Assembly: GCA_963809825.1 (NCBI GenBank)
Contig: CAWELJ010000002.1
Location: 620,001-684,000 of the forward strand
Length of the DNA stretch: 64,000 nucleotides
Reading direction: 5' to 3'
Source of the DNA: Bog-473 sp963809825
Lineage (GTDB): Bacteria > Actinomycetota > Acidimicrobiia > Acidimicrobiales > RAAP-2
A program made the position numbers and the translations under genes. Positions 25,316 to 33,753 of this stretch are shown here, in pieces; position 1 is the first letter of the stretch, and the number at the start of each line of letters is the position of its first letter. The notes beneath the pieces are model-generated. The model searched no databases. It was not told where the DNA came from and saw only the letters and a list, made by a program, of their open reading frames with translations.

Positions 25316-25387
25316 CGCCCCCGGCAGGACTCGAACCTGCGCCACCGGCTCCGGAGGCCGGTGCTCTATCCGCTGAGCTACGGGGGC
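25316..25387 (-). tRNA. tRNA-Arg (anticodon CCG)
   Basis: A 72-nt cloverleaf reads on the minus strand: acceptor GCCCCCG/CGGGGGC with discriminator G, D-stem GCTC/GAGC with an 8-base loop, anticodon stem CCGGC/GCCGG around loop CTCCGGA, variable loop TGGC, and T-arm GCAGG/CCTGC around TTCGAGT. CCA is not encoded. Two displaced copies of its 3' part lie at 19997-20045 and 14189-14223, so it is the probable integration target of the neighbouring accessory blocks. Confidence 0.95.
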
Positions 25388-25414
25388 GGGCACTGCCCAC
25401 GCCACGCGCGAGCA

Positions 25415-25463
25415 GGGGACGATCGTAGTCCCCGCCCGCCGGCACAGGTCCCGGCGGGCGGGG
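25415..25463 (+). promoter_or_regulatory. lysA leader with two overlapping hairpins
   Basis: GGGGAC/GTCCCC (25415-25420 with 25428-25433) forms a small stem; CCCCGCCCGCCGG/CCGGCGGGCGGGG (25430-25442 with 25451-25463) forms a perfect 13-bp stem. They share bases 25430-25433 and so exclude each other. The larger hairpin ends 32 bases before the lysA ATG. No lysine-riboswitch pattern is seen. Confidence 0.4.
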
Positions 25464-25495
25464 GGTGCACGAGGGCTGCCGTATCCTGCATCTCC

Positions 25496-26803
25496 ATGCC
25501 GACGGACCACGACGTCGCGACCGCACCCCTGGAGCGCCACCTGCTGCCGCGCAGCGCGTTCGTGGAGGAGAACGGACATCTCCACGTCGGCGGCATCGAC
25601 GTCCTCGAGCTGGCCCAGGAGTTCGGCACGCCCCTCTTCGTCTACGACGAGGACCACCTGCGCCAGGCATGCCGCGAGGCGGTCTCGGCCTGGGGGGAGG
25701 GCGTCGCCTATGCCGCCAAGGCCTTCTTGTGCCGAGCAATGGCCCGCTTGGCGCACGAAGAGGGCATGCATCTCGACGTCGCGTCGGGTGGGGAGCTCCA
25801 CGTTGCGCTCTCCGCCGGCGTCCCCGCCGGTCACCTCGTGCTGCACGGCAACAACAAGTCGACCGAGGAGCTGGCCTCGGCCCTCTCACTCGGCGTGGGT
25901 CGCATCGTCGTGGACTCCTTCGACGAGGTGGCCCGTCTGGGAGGCCTGCTGGAGTCGTCGGCGCCCGCACCCGTGCGTCCGAAGGTGCTCGTCCGGGTCA
26001 CGCCGGGTGTGGAGGCGCACACCCACGAATTCGTGCGCACCGGCCAGGAGGATTCGAAGTTCGGCTTCTCCGTCTCCTCGGGCGCTGCCGCCGAGGCCGT
26101 CGCCACCCTCGAGCTTCTGCCCGGCGTGGAGCTGGTGGGGGTGCACGCCCACATCGGGAGCCAGGTGTTCGACGCCTCCTCCTTCGAGCAGGCCGCCGAG
26201 GTGCTCGGGGCGTTCTTCGCGCCGCTCGGGCTGCCCGAGCTGGTCGTCGGGGGCGGGCTGGGCGTGCCCTATGTCAACGGCGAGTCGGCGGCGACGATGG
26301 CCGAGTGGGCCGCCGCCACACGGGGGGCCTGCGCCAAGGCGGGCGTCGACCCGGCGACGCGGATCTCGGCCGAGCCGGGGCGCGCAATCGTGGCCACCGC
26401 CGGCATGACGCTCTACACCGTCGGCACCGTCAAGCACCTTGCCGGCATCCGGACCTACGTGAGCGTCGATGGCGGGATGAGTGACAACCCCCGCCCGGTG
26501 CTCTACGGAAGCGGCTACGAGGCCTTCCTGCCGCGGGCGGCCGCCGCGTCCCGCCCCCGCCCCGTGCGCGTGGTGGGCAAGCATTGCGAGAGCGGGGATC
26601 TCGTGGTGCCCGACGCCTACGTGCCCGACGACCTCGAGGTGGGCGACATCCTCGCCACACCCGTCACCGGTGCCTACGGCTACGCCATGGCCTCCAACTA
26701 CAACAAGGTCCCCCGTCCCGCCGTCGTCTTCGTGTCGGACGGCACCGCCCGCGTCGCCATCCGCCGCGAGACGCTCGAGGACCTCACCCGGCTCGACGCC
26801 TGA
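25496..26803 (+). CDS. lysA: Diaminopimelate decarboxylase
   Basis: Last step of lysine synthesis: decarboxylates meso-diaminopimelate with pyridoxal phosphate. The 435-residue protein has the PLP lysine in YAAKAFLCRA (Lys75), the HIGSQVFD segment, the glycine-rich phosphate loop VVGGGLGVPY, EPGRAIVATAGM (substrate Arg) and the partner-subunit motif KHCESGDLV with its catalytic Cys, then the C-terminal Tyr in GAYGYAMASNYN. Length is standard. ATG 25496 is the first start after the leader hairpins; the longer open frame upstream runs through the tRNA and is not real. It heads the lysA-hom-thrC group. Confidence 0.96.
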   Translation: MPTDHDVATAPLERHLLPRSAFVEENGHLHVGGIDVLELAQEFGTPLFVYDEDHLRQACREAVSAWGEGVAYAAKAFLCRAMARLAHEEGMHLDVASGGELHVALSAGVPAGHLVLHGNNKSTEELASALSLGVGRIVVDSFDEVARLGGLLESSAPAPVRPKVLVRVTPGVEAHTHEFVRTGQEDSKFGFSVSSGAAAEAVATLELLPGVELVGVHAHIGSQVFDASSFEQAAEVLGAFFAPLGLPELVVGGGLGVPYVNGESAATMAEWAAATRGACAKAGVDPATRISAEPGRAIVATAGMTLYTVGTVKHLAGIRTYVSVDGGMSDNPRPVLYGSGYEAFLPRAAAASRPRPVRVVGKHCESGDLVVPDAYVPDDLEVGDILATPVTGAYGYAMASNYNKVPRPAVVFVSDGTARVAIRRETLEDLTRLDA

Positions 26804-26861
26804 GCGCGGCCGGCCGGGCTGGAGTCCGGGGAGCGCCGCGGGCAGCCTGTACCGTTTGGAG

Positions 26862-28235
26862 GTGACTGCAGCCAAGGCCACCACCCGGGGGAGCAACCTG
26901 GCCACCCACCCGCACGCGCACCCGGCCCCGACCGTGCGCGTCGCGCTGCTCGGGTGCGGCAACGTGGGCGGCGCGCTGGCCGAGATACTCCTCACCCGCG
27001 CCGACGACGTCGCCGCCCGCACCGGCATCCGCCTCGAGCTGGTCGGGATCGCCGTCGCCAACCCGGAGAAGCCTCGCTCCGCGGCCATCGATACGGCCCT
27101 GATCGGCTCCGACGCCGCCGCGCTCGTCGCCCGCGACGACGTCGACGTCGTGGTCGAGCTGATCGGGGGACTGCACCCGGCCCACGAGCTGGTCGAAACC
27201 GCCCTGCGCAACGGCAAGCCGGTCGTGACGGGGAACAAGGCGCTGCTGGCCACCGCCGGCGCCGAGCTGGCCGAGGTGGCGGCGTCCGCGGGGGTGGACC
27301 TGCTCTACGAGGCCGCGGTGGCCGGGGCCATCCCCGTCATCCGGCCGCTACGCGAGTCGCTGGCCGGCGAGCAGATCCTCCGTGTGATGGGGATCGTCAA
27401 CGGGACGACGAACTACATCCTCACCCGCATGGAGGAAGAGGGCGACAGCTACGACGACGTGCTGCGCGAGGCACAGGAACTCGGCCTGGCCGAGCGCGAC
27501 CCCACGGCGGACGTCGAGGGGCACGACGCCGCCGCCAAGGCCTCCATCCTGGCCGCCCTGGCGTTCGGGTCGGACATCGTCGACGCCGACGTCCACCGCG
27601 AGGGCATCAGCGGCATCAGCGCGGCCGACGTCGCCTACGCCAGCCGGCTCGGGTACTCGGTGAAGCTGCTCGCGGTCGCGGAGCTGGTCGACGGCGGGCC
27701 CGAGATCTCCGTCCGGGTGCACCCGGCCATGGTCCCCAAGACGCACCCGCTGGCGGCGGTGCGCGGCGCCTTCAACGCGGTGTTCGTCGAGGGAGCCGTC
27801 AGCGGCGAGCTCATGCTCTACGGGCGCGGCGCCGGCGGCGGGCCGACCGCGAGCGCCATGCTGGGCGATCTGGTCGACGCCTCGCGCAACCTGCTGGCCG
27901 GCGCACCGGCGCCGGCGCCGAAGCGCACCAGCACCACCGTGCGCCCCCAGAGCGACATGCGCGCCGCCTTCTACCTCAGCATGGACGTGGCCGACCGGCC
28001 CGGTGTCCTCGCCGCCGTGGCCAAGATCTTCGGCGACCACGGCGTCTCCATCCGGGCCATGGAGCAGGTCGGGCTGGCCGCGGAGGCCCGCCTCATCTTC
28101 CTCACCCACGTGGCGCGCGAGGGCGACCTGCTGGCCACGATCGACGAGTTGCGCAAACACCAGGCGGTCGACCGGGTGAGCGGGGTGCTGCGCGTGATCG
28201 GCGACGACGAGGACGGCGGGGGAGGGCGGTCGTGA
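26862..28235 (+). CDS. hom: Homoserine dehydrogenase with ACT domain
   Basis: Reduces aspartate semialdehyde to homoserine for threonine and methionine. About 457 residues: NAD(P)-binding VRVALLGCGNVGGALAE, the catalytic-domain motifs NKALLA, AVAGAIPVIRPLRESLAG, MGIVNGTTNYILT and DPTADVEGHDAAAK (active-site Lys/Asp region), and a C-terminal ACT domain (FYLSMDVADRPGVLAAVA) for threonine feedback. GTG 26862 lies in GGAGGTGACTG with the ribosome-binding site almost touching it, so the exact start is uncertain; no better start precedes the Rossmann fold. Its stop overlaps thrC (GTGA). Confidence 0.94.
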   Translation: MTAAKATTRGSNLATHPHAHPAPTVRVALLGCGNVGGALAEILLTRADDVAARTGIRLELVGIAVANPEKPRSAAIDTALIGSDAAALVARDDVDVVVELIGGLHPAHELVETALRNGKPVVTGNKALLATAGAELAEVAASAGVDLLYEAAVAGAIPVIRPLRESLAGEQILRVMGIVNGTTNYILTRMEEEGDSYDDVLREAQELGLAERDPTADVEGHDAAAKASILAALAFGSDIVDADVHREGISGISAADVAYASRLGYSVKLLAVAELVDGGPEISVRVHPAMVPKTHPLAAVRGAFNAVFVEGAVSGELMLYGRGAGGGPTASAMLGDLVDASRNLLAGAPAPAPKRTSTTVRPQSDMRAAFYLSMDVADRPGVLAAVAKIFGDHGVSIRAMEQVGLAAEARLIFLTHVAREGDLLATIDELRKHQAVDRVSGVLRVIGDDEDGGGGRS

Positions 28236-29275
28236 CGGCGGGCTGGCGCGGCGTCATGGAGGAGTACCGCCCGTTCCTCCCCATCACCGAGCGCACTCAG
28301 GTCGTCACCCTGCTCGAGGGCGGCACGCCGCTCGTGCCTGCGCCACGCCTCTCCGAGCGCGTCAACGCCGAGGTGTGGCTCAAGGTCGAGGGGGCGAACC
28401 CGACCGGGAGCTTCAAGGACCGCGGCATGACGATGGCGATCTCCCTGGCGGTCGACGAAGGCGCCAAGGCGGTGGTGTGCGCGTCGACCGGCAACACGTC
28501 GGCCTCTGCCGCGGCCTACGCGTCGCGGGCGGGTCTGGCGTGTGTGGTGCTCATCCCCGAGGGGCACATCGCACTGGGCAAGCTGGCCCAGGCCCTGATG
28601 CACGGCGCCCGCGTGCTGCAGGTGCGGGGGAACTTCGACCAGCTGCTGACCATCGTGCGCGACCTCCCCAACCACGCGCCGATCACCGTGGTGAACTCGG
28701 TCAACCCTCACCGGATCGAGGGGCAGAAGACCGGTGCCTTCGAGATCGTCGACGTGCTCGGCGACGCCCCCGACGTGCACTGCATCCCCGTCGGCAACGC
28801 CGGGAACATCACCGCCTACTGGCGGGGGTACCTGCAGTACAAGGAGGCCGGCCGCTCGACCAGGCTGCCCCGCATGCTGGGCTTCCAGGCCGCCGGCGCG
28901 GCGCCCATCGTGCTCGGCCACCCGGTCGAGAACCCCGAGACGATCGCCACGGCGATCCGCATCGGAAACCCGGCCAGTTGGTACTCGGCCACGGCCGCCG
29001 CCGCCGAGTCCGGCGGATCCATCACGGCGGTTACCGACACCGAGATCATGGACGCCTACACGTTCCTCGCCCAGCAGGAGTCCGTGTTCTGCGAGGCGGC
29101 CTCGTCCGCCTCGGTGGCCGGGCTCATCAAAGAGGGCGTGCCGGAGGGGTCGAGGGTCGTGTGCGTCCTGACCGGACACGGTCTGAAGGACCCCGACCTG
29201 GCCATCAAGGCCATCTCGGTGCCCTCGGTGATCGACCTCGACCTCGATTCGGTCCTGGCCGAGATCTCCCTCTGA
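28232..29275 (+). CDS. thrC: Threonine synthase
   Basis: Converts O-phosphohomoserine to threonine with PLP. The 347-residue protein carries the PLP lysine in GSFKDRGM (Lys62), the STGNTSASAAAYA phosphate-binding segment and VGNAGNITAYWRGY, all standard for the short actinobacterial type. GTG 28232 overlaps the hom stop. The homoserine kinase gene thrB, which usually follows in this order, is absent: the 266-base gap to rho holds only a leader. Confidence 0.95.
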   Translation: MTAGWRGVMEEYRPFLPITERTQVVTLLEGGTPLVPAPRLSERVNAEVWLKVEGANPTGSFKDRGMTMAISLAVDEGAKAVVCASTGNTSASAAAYASRAGLACVVLIPEGHIALGKLAQALMHGARVLQVRGNFDQLLTIVRDLPNHAPITVVNSVNPHRIEGQKTGAFEIVDVLGDAPDVHCIPVGNAGNITAYWRGYLQYKEAGRSTRLPRMLGFQAAGAAPIVLGHPVENPETIATAIRIGNPASWYSATAAAAESGGSITAVTDTEIMDAYTFLAQQESVFCEAASSASVAGLIKEGVPEGSRVVCVLTGHGLKDPDLAIKAISVPSVIDLDLDSVLAEISL

Positions 29276-29541
29276 GGGAGAGCCTGCGCCAACAAAGACA
29301 CAATCTGACCTGCAAGAAGACCGGGTGTGTTGGCATGGGGCGTCCCGTCCCGCTACAGTGGGTACATCCCCACTGCGCTTCGAAGCGCTTTCCGCGGGTT
29401 CCAGCGGTCCCGGGAGAGCATCACGCAGAGGTGATTCGGGGGAGGGCATTCACACGCGAATCCCTTCTCCTCCCTTAATTTTCCTCGCCACGCGCGGACG
29501 AACCCCGGGCCTGGCGACAACCCTCGTAGATGAGGAGCCCG

Positions 29542-31342
29542 ATGACTGCGGAACAGCAGCTCGAACGATCGGTTCTCGAAGGCAAGGAGCGCGACGAGCT
29601 CAGCGCCATCGCCCAGGCCATGTCGCTCAAGACGAACAGCCGGACGAAGAAGGCCGACATCATTGACCAGATCCTCGATGCCACCGGCGTGACCTCCGGG
29701 TCAGCCGCCGGCAGCAACGGCGACGCCGGGCCCGACACCAACGGGTCCAAGCCGTCCCGCCGCTCCCGCGCCTCGACGGCTGCCACCGACGAGAGCGCTG
29801 CCCCCGAGTCCGCGGCGTCCACCGGCGGCCCGGGGGCCGACACGGCGTCGCCCGCCCCGGCCGAGGCCGCCGCCCCGGCCACCACGACCAGCACCGCGGC
29901 GCCCGCCGCCGACTCCGGGCCGGCCGTCTTCGTCGAGCCGCCCGAGCTGGCCGACGGGGCCGACCCCGCCCCGCGCCAGAACGGACAGGGCCAGGGGCAG
30001 AACCAGCAAAGTGGTGGCGGTGGCAACCGCAACCGCCAGAACCAGGGCAACCAGAACCAGGGCAACCAGAACCAGGGCAACCAGAACCGCGGCAACCAGT
30101 CCGACGGCGACGTCGGCAACCGGCGCAGCCGGCGCCGCCGCGGCCGCGACCGCGGCCAGGGTGGCGGTGAGCTCCAGGGCGGCGGGCAGGAGCAGCCCTA
30201 TTCGGGAGAGCTGGTCGAGGTGAAGGGGATGCTCGACCTGCGCGACGAGGGCTACGGCTTCCTACGCTGCGAGGGCTACCTGGCGTCGCCCAAGGACGTG
30301 TACGTCTCCATCAGCCAGGCCCGGCGCTTCGCGCTGCGCCGCGGCGACTACGTCGAGGGCGCGTGCCGCCCCGCCTCGAACAACGAGAAGTACCCGGCGC
30401 TCCTGCGCATCGACACCATCTCGGGCCTCGATCCCGAAGAGGCGCGCAACCGGCCCCGCTTCGAGGACCTGACCCCGCTGTTCCCCGACTCGCGGCTGAA
30501 CCTCGAGATGTCCGGGGACAAGGACAACTTGACGGCCCGGATCGTCGACCTCCTCTCACCGATCGGCAAAGGCCGAGCGCGGCATGATCGTCTCGCCCCC
30601 CAAGGCCGGCAAGACGACCGTGATGAAGCAGATCGCCCACTCCATAGAGGCCAACAACCCCGAGGTCCACCTCATGGTCCTGCTCGTCGACGAGCGACCC
30701 GAAGAGGTCACGGACATGCGGCGCTCGGTCAAGGGCGAGGTCATCGCGTCGACCTTCGACCGGCCGGCCGACGAGCACACCCAGGTGGCTGAGCTGGCCA
30801 TCGAGCGGGCCAAGCGGCTGGTGGAGATGGGCAAGGACGTCGTGATCGTCCTCGACGGCATCACCCGTCTTGCCCGGGCCTACAACCTGGCCGCACCCGC
30901 CACCGGGCGCATCATGTCCGGTGGCGTCGACTCCGGCGCGCTGTACCCGCCCAAGAAGTTCTTCGGCGCGGCGCGCAACGTCGAGGAGGGCGGCTCGCTG
31001 ACCATCCTCGCGTCCGCGCTGGTGGAAACGGGCTCGAAGATGGACGAGGTGATCTTCGAGGAGTTCAAGGGCACCGGCAACATGGAGCTCCGCCTCGACC
31101 GCCGGCTGTCGGAGCGCCGCCTGTACCCGGCCATCGACGTCAACGCCAGCTCGACCCGCCACGAGGAGCTCCTCTTCGAGCGCGGCCAGCTCCAGCAGGT
31201 CTGGAAGCTGCGCCGCGTCCTCAACGCCCTGGCCAGCGACGGCAAGGAGGCGGCCGGGCTCGAGCTGCTCATGGACAAGATCCGGACCACGGCGAGCAAC
31301 GACGAATTCCTGGCCGAGATCGCCAAGGGCCCCGCCACCTGA
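29542..31342 (+). CDS. rho: Transcription termination factor Rho, frameshifted in this sequence
   Basis: Hexameric RNA helicase that ends transcription. An N-terminal Rho_N domain (ERDELSAIAQAMSLKTNS) is followed by a long acidic/Ala/Ser region, an N/Q/G-rich tract and RRSRRRRGRDRGQ, all typical of actinobacterial Rho inserts; then the RNA-binding domain (LRDEGYGFLRCEGYLASP) and the ATPase core with Walker A SPPKAGKTTVMK and Walker B DVVIVLDGITRLARAYN. The frame changes at about 30571-30574: DLLSPIGKG is in one frame and RGMIVSPPKAG in the next, so one extra base (a C in ggccgag) breaks the gene. Rho is normally essential, so a sequence error is likely. ATG 29542 follows GAGGAG at 4 bases. 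Confidence 0.92.
30037..30096 (+). repeat. Four 15-bp units in rho encoding (NQ/NR)GNQ-type repeats
   Basis: Units of cagaaccagggcaac, the last with cgc for cag, encode a QNQGN tract in the Rho insert. The tract is Asn/Gln/Gly rich and could be disordered or prion-like. Confidence 0.85.
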
Positions 31343-31421
31343 CCGCTTGCTGCGGCGCCGGCGGGCCACGGCCGCTGCGGCACCCCTAGACTCACTCATC
31401 GAAATCGACACTGGAGACACC

Positions 31422-31664
31422 ATGAAGACCGACATCCACCCCAGCTACGTCGAGGCGACGGTCAAGTGCTCGTGCGGCAACACGTTCGTGACGCACTCGA
31501 CCAAGGCCGATCTTCACGTCGAGCTGTGCAACGAGTGCCATCCCTTCTTCACCGGCAAGCAGAAGCTGGTCGACTCGGGCGGTCGGGTGGAGCGCTTCCA
31601 GCGCCGCTACGGCGAGCGCAAGGGCCGGGCCAAGGCCAAGCCCGCCCCGGCGGACCAGGACTGA
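31422..31664 (+). CDS. rpmE: 50S ribosomal protein L31
   Basis: An 80-residue L31 of the zinc-binding type: VKCSCGNTF supplies CXC and CNECHPFFTGKQK the CXXC pair. The C-terminal tail is Lys/Arg/Ala rich. ATG 31422 has GGAG five bases upstream. It follows rho and precedes prfA, the order seen in many actinobacteria. Retaining all four Cys suggests the zinc-replete form. Confidence 0.96.
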   Translation: MKTDIHPSYVEATVKCSCGNTFVTHSTKADLHVELCNECHPFFTGKQKLVDSGGRVERFQRRYGERKGRAKAKPAPADQD

Positions 31665-31716
31665 GCGGGCGGCGGCGGGTGCGCCCGCCGCGTCGGCATC
31701 GCCACGGGCGCAGCGC

Positions 31717-32802
31717 ATGAGCCGTTTCGACGACCGCATGGCCGCGCTCGAAGCGGAGTACAACTCCGTCGAGGCGGACCTGGCGGACCCGGCCACCCTT
31801 TCGGACAACGACCGGCTGCGCGACCTGTCGCGCCGTCACAAGGAGCTCAGTGAGATCGTGCGCGCCTGGCACGATCTCACTGCCGCCCGCGAGGACGTGA
31901 CGGCCGCCCGCGAGATGCAGACCGAGGCGGCCGGTGACGACCGCGAGCTCATGCGCCTCGAGGTGGAGGACGCCGAGTCGCGCGGGAAGGCCCTCGAGGA
32001 GCACATCCAGACGCTGCTGCTGCCGAAGGACCCCAATGAGGGGCGCAATGTGATCATGGAGATCCGGGGCGCGGTCGGGGGTGACGAGGCGAACCTGTTC
32101 GCCCGCGTGCTCTTCGACATGTACCTGCGGTTCGCAGCGACGCAGAAGTGGAAGGTCGAGGTCCTCTCGGAGGACGCGTCGGACAAGGATGGAATCAACG
32201 AGGCGGTCTTCCTCGTGAAGGGCCCCGACGCCTACATCAGGCTCGAACACGAGGGTGGGACGCACCGGGTGCAGCGGGTGCCCGTCACCGAGGCCAAGGG
32301 CCGGATCCACACCTCCACCGCCACCGTGACCGTGCTGCCCGAGGCGGCCGAGGTCGAGATCGACATCGACCCCAACGACCTCAAGATCGACGTCTACCGC
32401 TCGACGGGGCCCGGCGGGCAGTCGGTCAACACGACGGACTCGGCCGTGCGCATCACGCACCTCCCGACCGGCACCGTCGTGGCCATGCAGGACGAGAAGA
32501 GCCAGATTCAGAACCGGGCCAAGGCCATGGTGGTGCTGCGCTCCAGGCTGCTCAAGGCCGAGCAGGACCGCCAGGCCGCCGCGATGTCGGCCCAGCGCCG
32601 GGGCCAGGTCGGGGCGGGGAGCCGGACGGACAAGATCCGCACCTACAACTTCAAGGAGAACCGGGTCACCGACCACCGGATCAACCTGACCCTCTACAAA
32701 CTGGACCAGGTGCTGGCGGGTGACCTGACCGAGCTCACCGACGCATTGATGGCCGACCAGCGTGCCCGGCAGCTCGCCGGCGAGGACGGCGGCGAGCGGT
32801 GA
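31717..32802 (+). CDS. prfA: Peptide chain release factor 1
   Basis: Recognises UAA and UAG and triggers peptide release. The 361-residue protein has the GGQ motif in GPGGQSVNTTDSAVRITHLPTG, preceded by the codon-recognition domain around GGTHRVQRVPVTEAKGRIHTS in pattern (the P-x-T type of RF1). Length is standard. Its stop overlaps the prmC start, coupling it to the methyltransferase that modifies its GGQ glutamine. Confidence 0.96.
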   Translation: MSRFDDRMAALEAEYNSVEADLADPATLSDNDRLRDLSRRHKELSEIVRAWHDLTAAREDVTAAREMQTEAAGDDRELMRLEVEDAESRGKALEEHIQTLLLPKDPNEGRNVIMEIRGAVGGDEANLFARVLFDMYLRFAATQKWKVEVLSEDASDKDGINEAVFLVKGPDAYIRLEHEGGTHRVQRVPVTEAKGRIHTSTATVTVLPEAAEVEIDIDPNDLKIDVYRSTGPGGQSVNTTDSAVRITHLPTGTVVAMQDEKSQIQNRAKAMVVLRSRLLKAEQDRQAAAMSAQRRGQVGAGSRTDKIRTYNFKENRVTDHRINLTLYKLDQVLAGDLTELTDALMADQRARQLAGEDGGER

Positions 32803-33728
32803 CGGTGGTGACCGGTGCCACGCGCCGCGACCTGGTGGCGGAGCTGGCCGAGGTGGTCGGCGCCCCCCACGAGGCGCGCTTCATCGTCGACGAGGTGCTC
32901 GGCCTGGGCCTCCCTGTGGGGTACGCCGAACCGCCGGCGGGGCCGCTCGGCGCCGGCGCGATCGCGGCGGCGCGGGACATGGCGGACCGGAGGGCGGCGG
33001 GGGAACCGCTGCAGTACCTCTTCGGGCACTGGCCCTTCCGCTCCCTCGACCTCCTCGTGGACCGGCGGGTGCTGATCCCGCGGCCGGAGACCGAGCAGGT
33101 CGTCGAGGTGGCCCTGGCCGAGGCGCGCCGCCTGGGTCCGGACACCGGCTCTCCCGAGGAGGGGCTCGTCGCCGTCGACGCCGGCACCGGCAGCGGCGCC
33201 ATCGCGCTGGCGTTGGCCGCCGAGCTGGGTCACCCCGCTCTGCGCGGGGTGTGGGCCACCGACACCAGCAGCGACGCCCTGGCGGTCGCGGCGGCGAACC
33301 TGCGGGCGCAGTGCAAAGCCGGCGGTGACGACCAGCCCCGCGTCGAGCTCGTGCGGGGACGCTGGCTCGAGGCGCTCCCGGCGTCGTTGCGCGGCGCGGT
33401 CGACCTGATCGTCTCCAACCCGCCCTACGTCGCCGAGAGCGAATGGGCCGGGCTGGCCGCCGAGGTCCACGCCGAGCCGCGGCAGGCGCTGGTCGCCGGG
33501 CCCGCCAGCGACGGCACGGCGGGACTGGCGGACGTGGAGGCCGTGCTCGTGCAGTCGCGTGCGTGGCTCGCCCGCCCGGGGACCGCGGTCGTGGAGCTGG
33601 CGCCCCACCAGGCCGACGCCGGGGTGGGGCTGGCCCGGCGGCTGGGGTTCGACGACGTGCGGGTCGAGCCCGACCTGGCGTGTCGGCCCCGGGCGCTCGT
33701 GGCGCGCCTGGTCGGGGAACCGCACTGA
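32799..33728 (+). CDS. prmC: Release-factor glutamine methyltransferase
   Basis: Methylates the GGQ glutamine of release factors. The 309-residue protein has an N-terminal helical domain, PLQYLFGHWPF, the RPETEQVVE motif, SAM-binding DAGTGSGAIALALA and the catalytic SNPPYVAESE that holds the substrate glutamine. It starts at GTG 32799 inside the prfA stop (GTGA). The pairing with prfA is the normal arrangement. Confidence 0.94.
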   Translation: MTVVTGATRRDLVAELAEVVGAPHEARFIVDEVLGLGLPVGYAEPPAGPLGAGAIAAARDMADRRAAGEPLQYLFGHWPFRSLDLLVDRRVLIPRPETEQVVEVALAEARRLGPDTGSPEEGLVAVDAGTGSGAIALALAAELGHPALRGVWATDTSSDALAVAAANLRAQCKAGGDDQPRVELVRGRWLEALPASLRGAVDLIVSNPPYVAESEWAGLAAEVHAEPRQALVAGPASDGTAGLADVEAVLVQSRAWLARPGTAVVELAPHQADAGVGLARRLGFDDVRVEPDLACRPRALVARLVGEPH

Positions 33729-33753
33729 CATGAGGGACGACAGGGGGGACGAC

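Noticed and set aside
30560..30590. Programmed frameshifting in rho
   Set aside because: No known slippery sequence, stop-codon or stimulator arrangement is visible; a sequence error is simpler.
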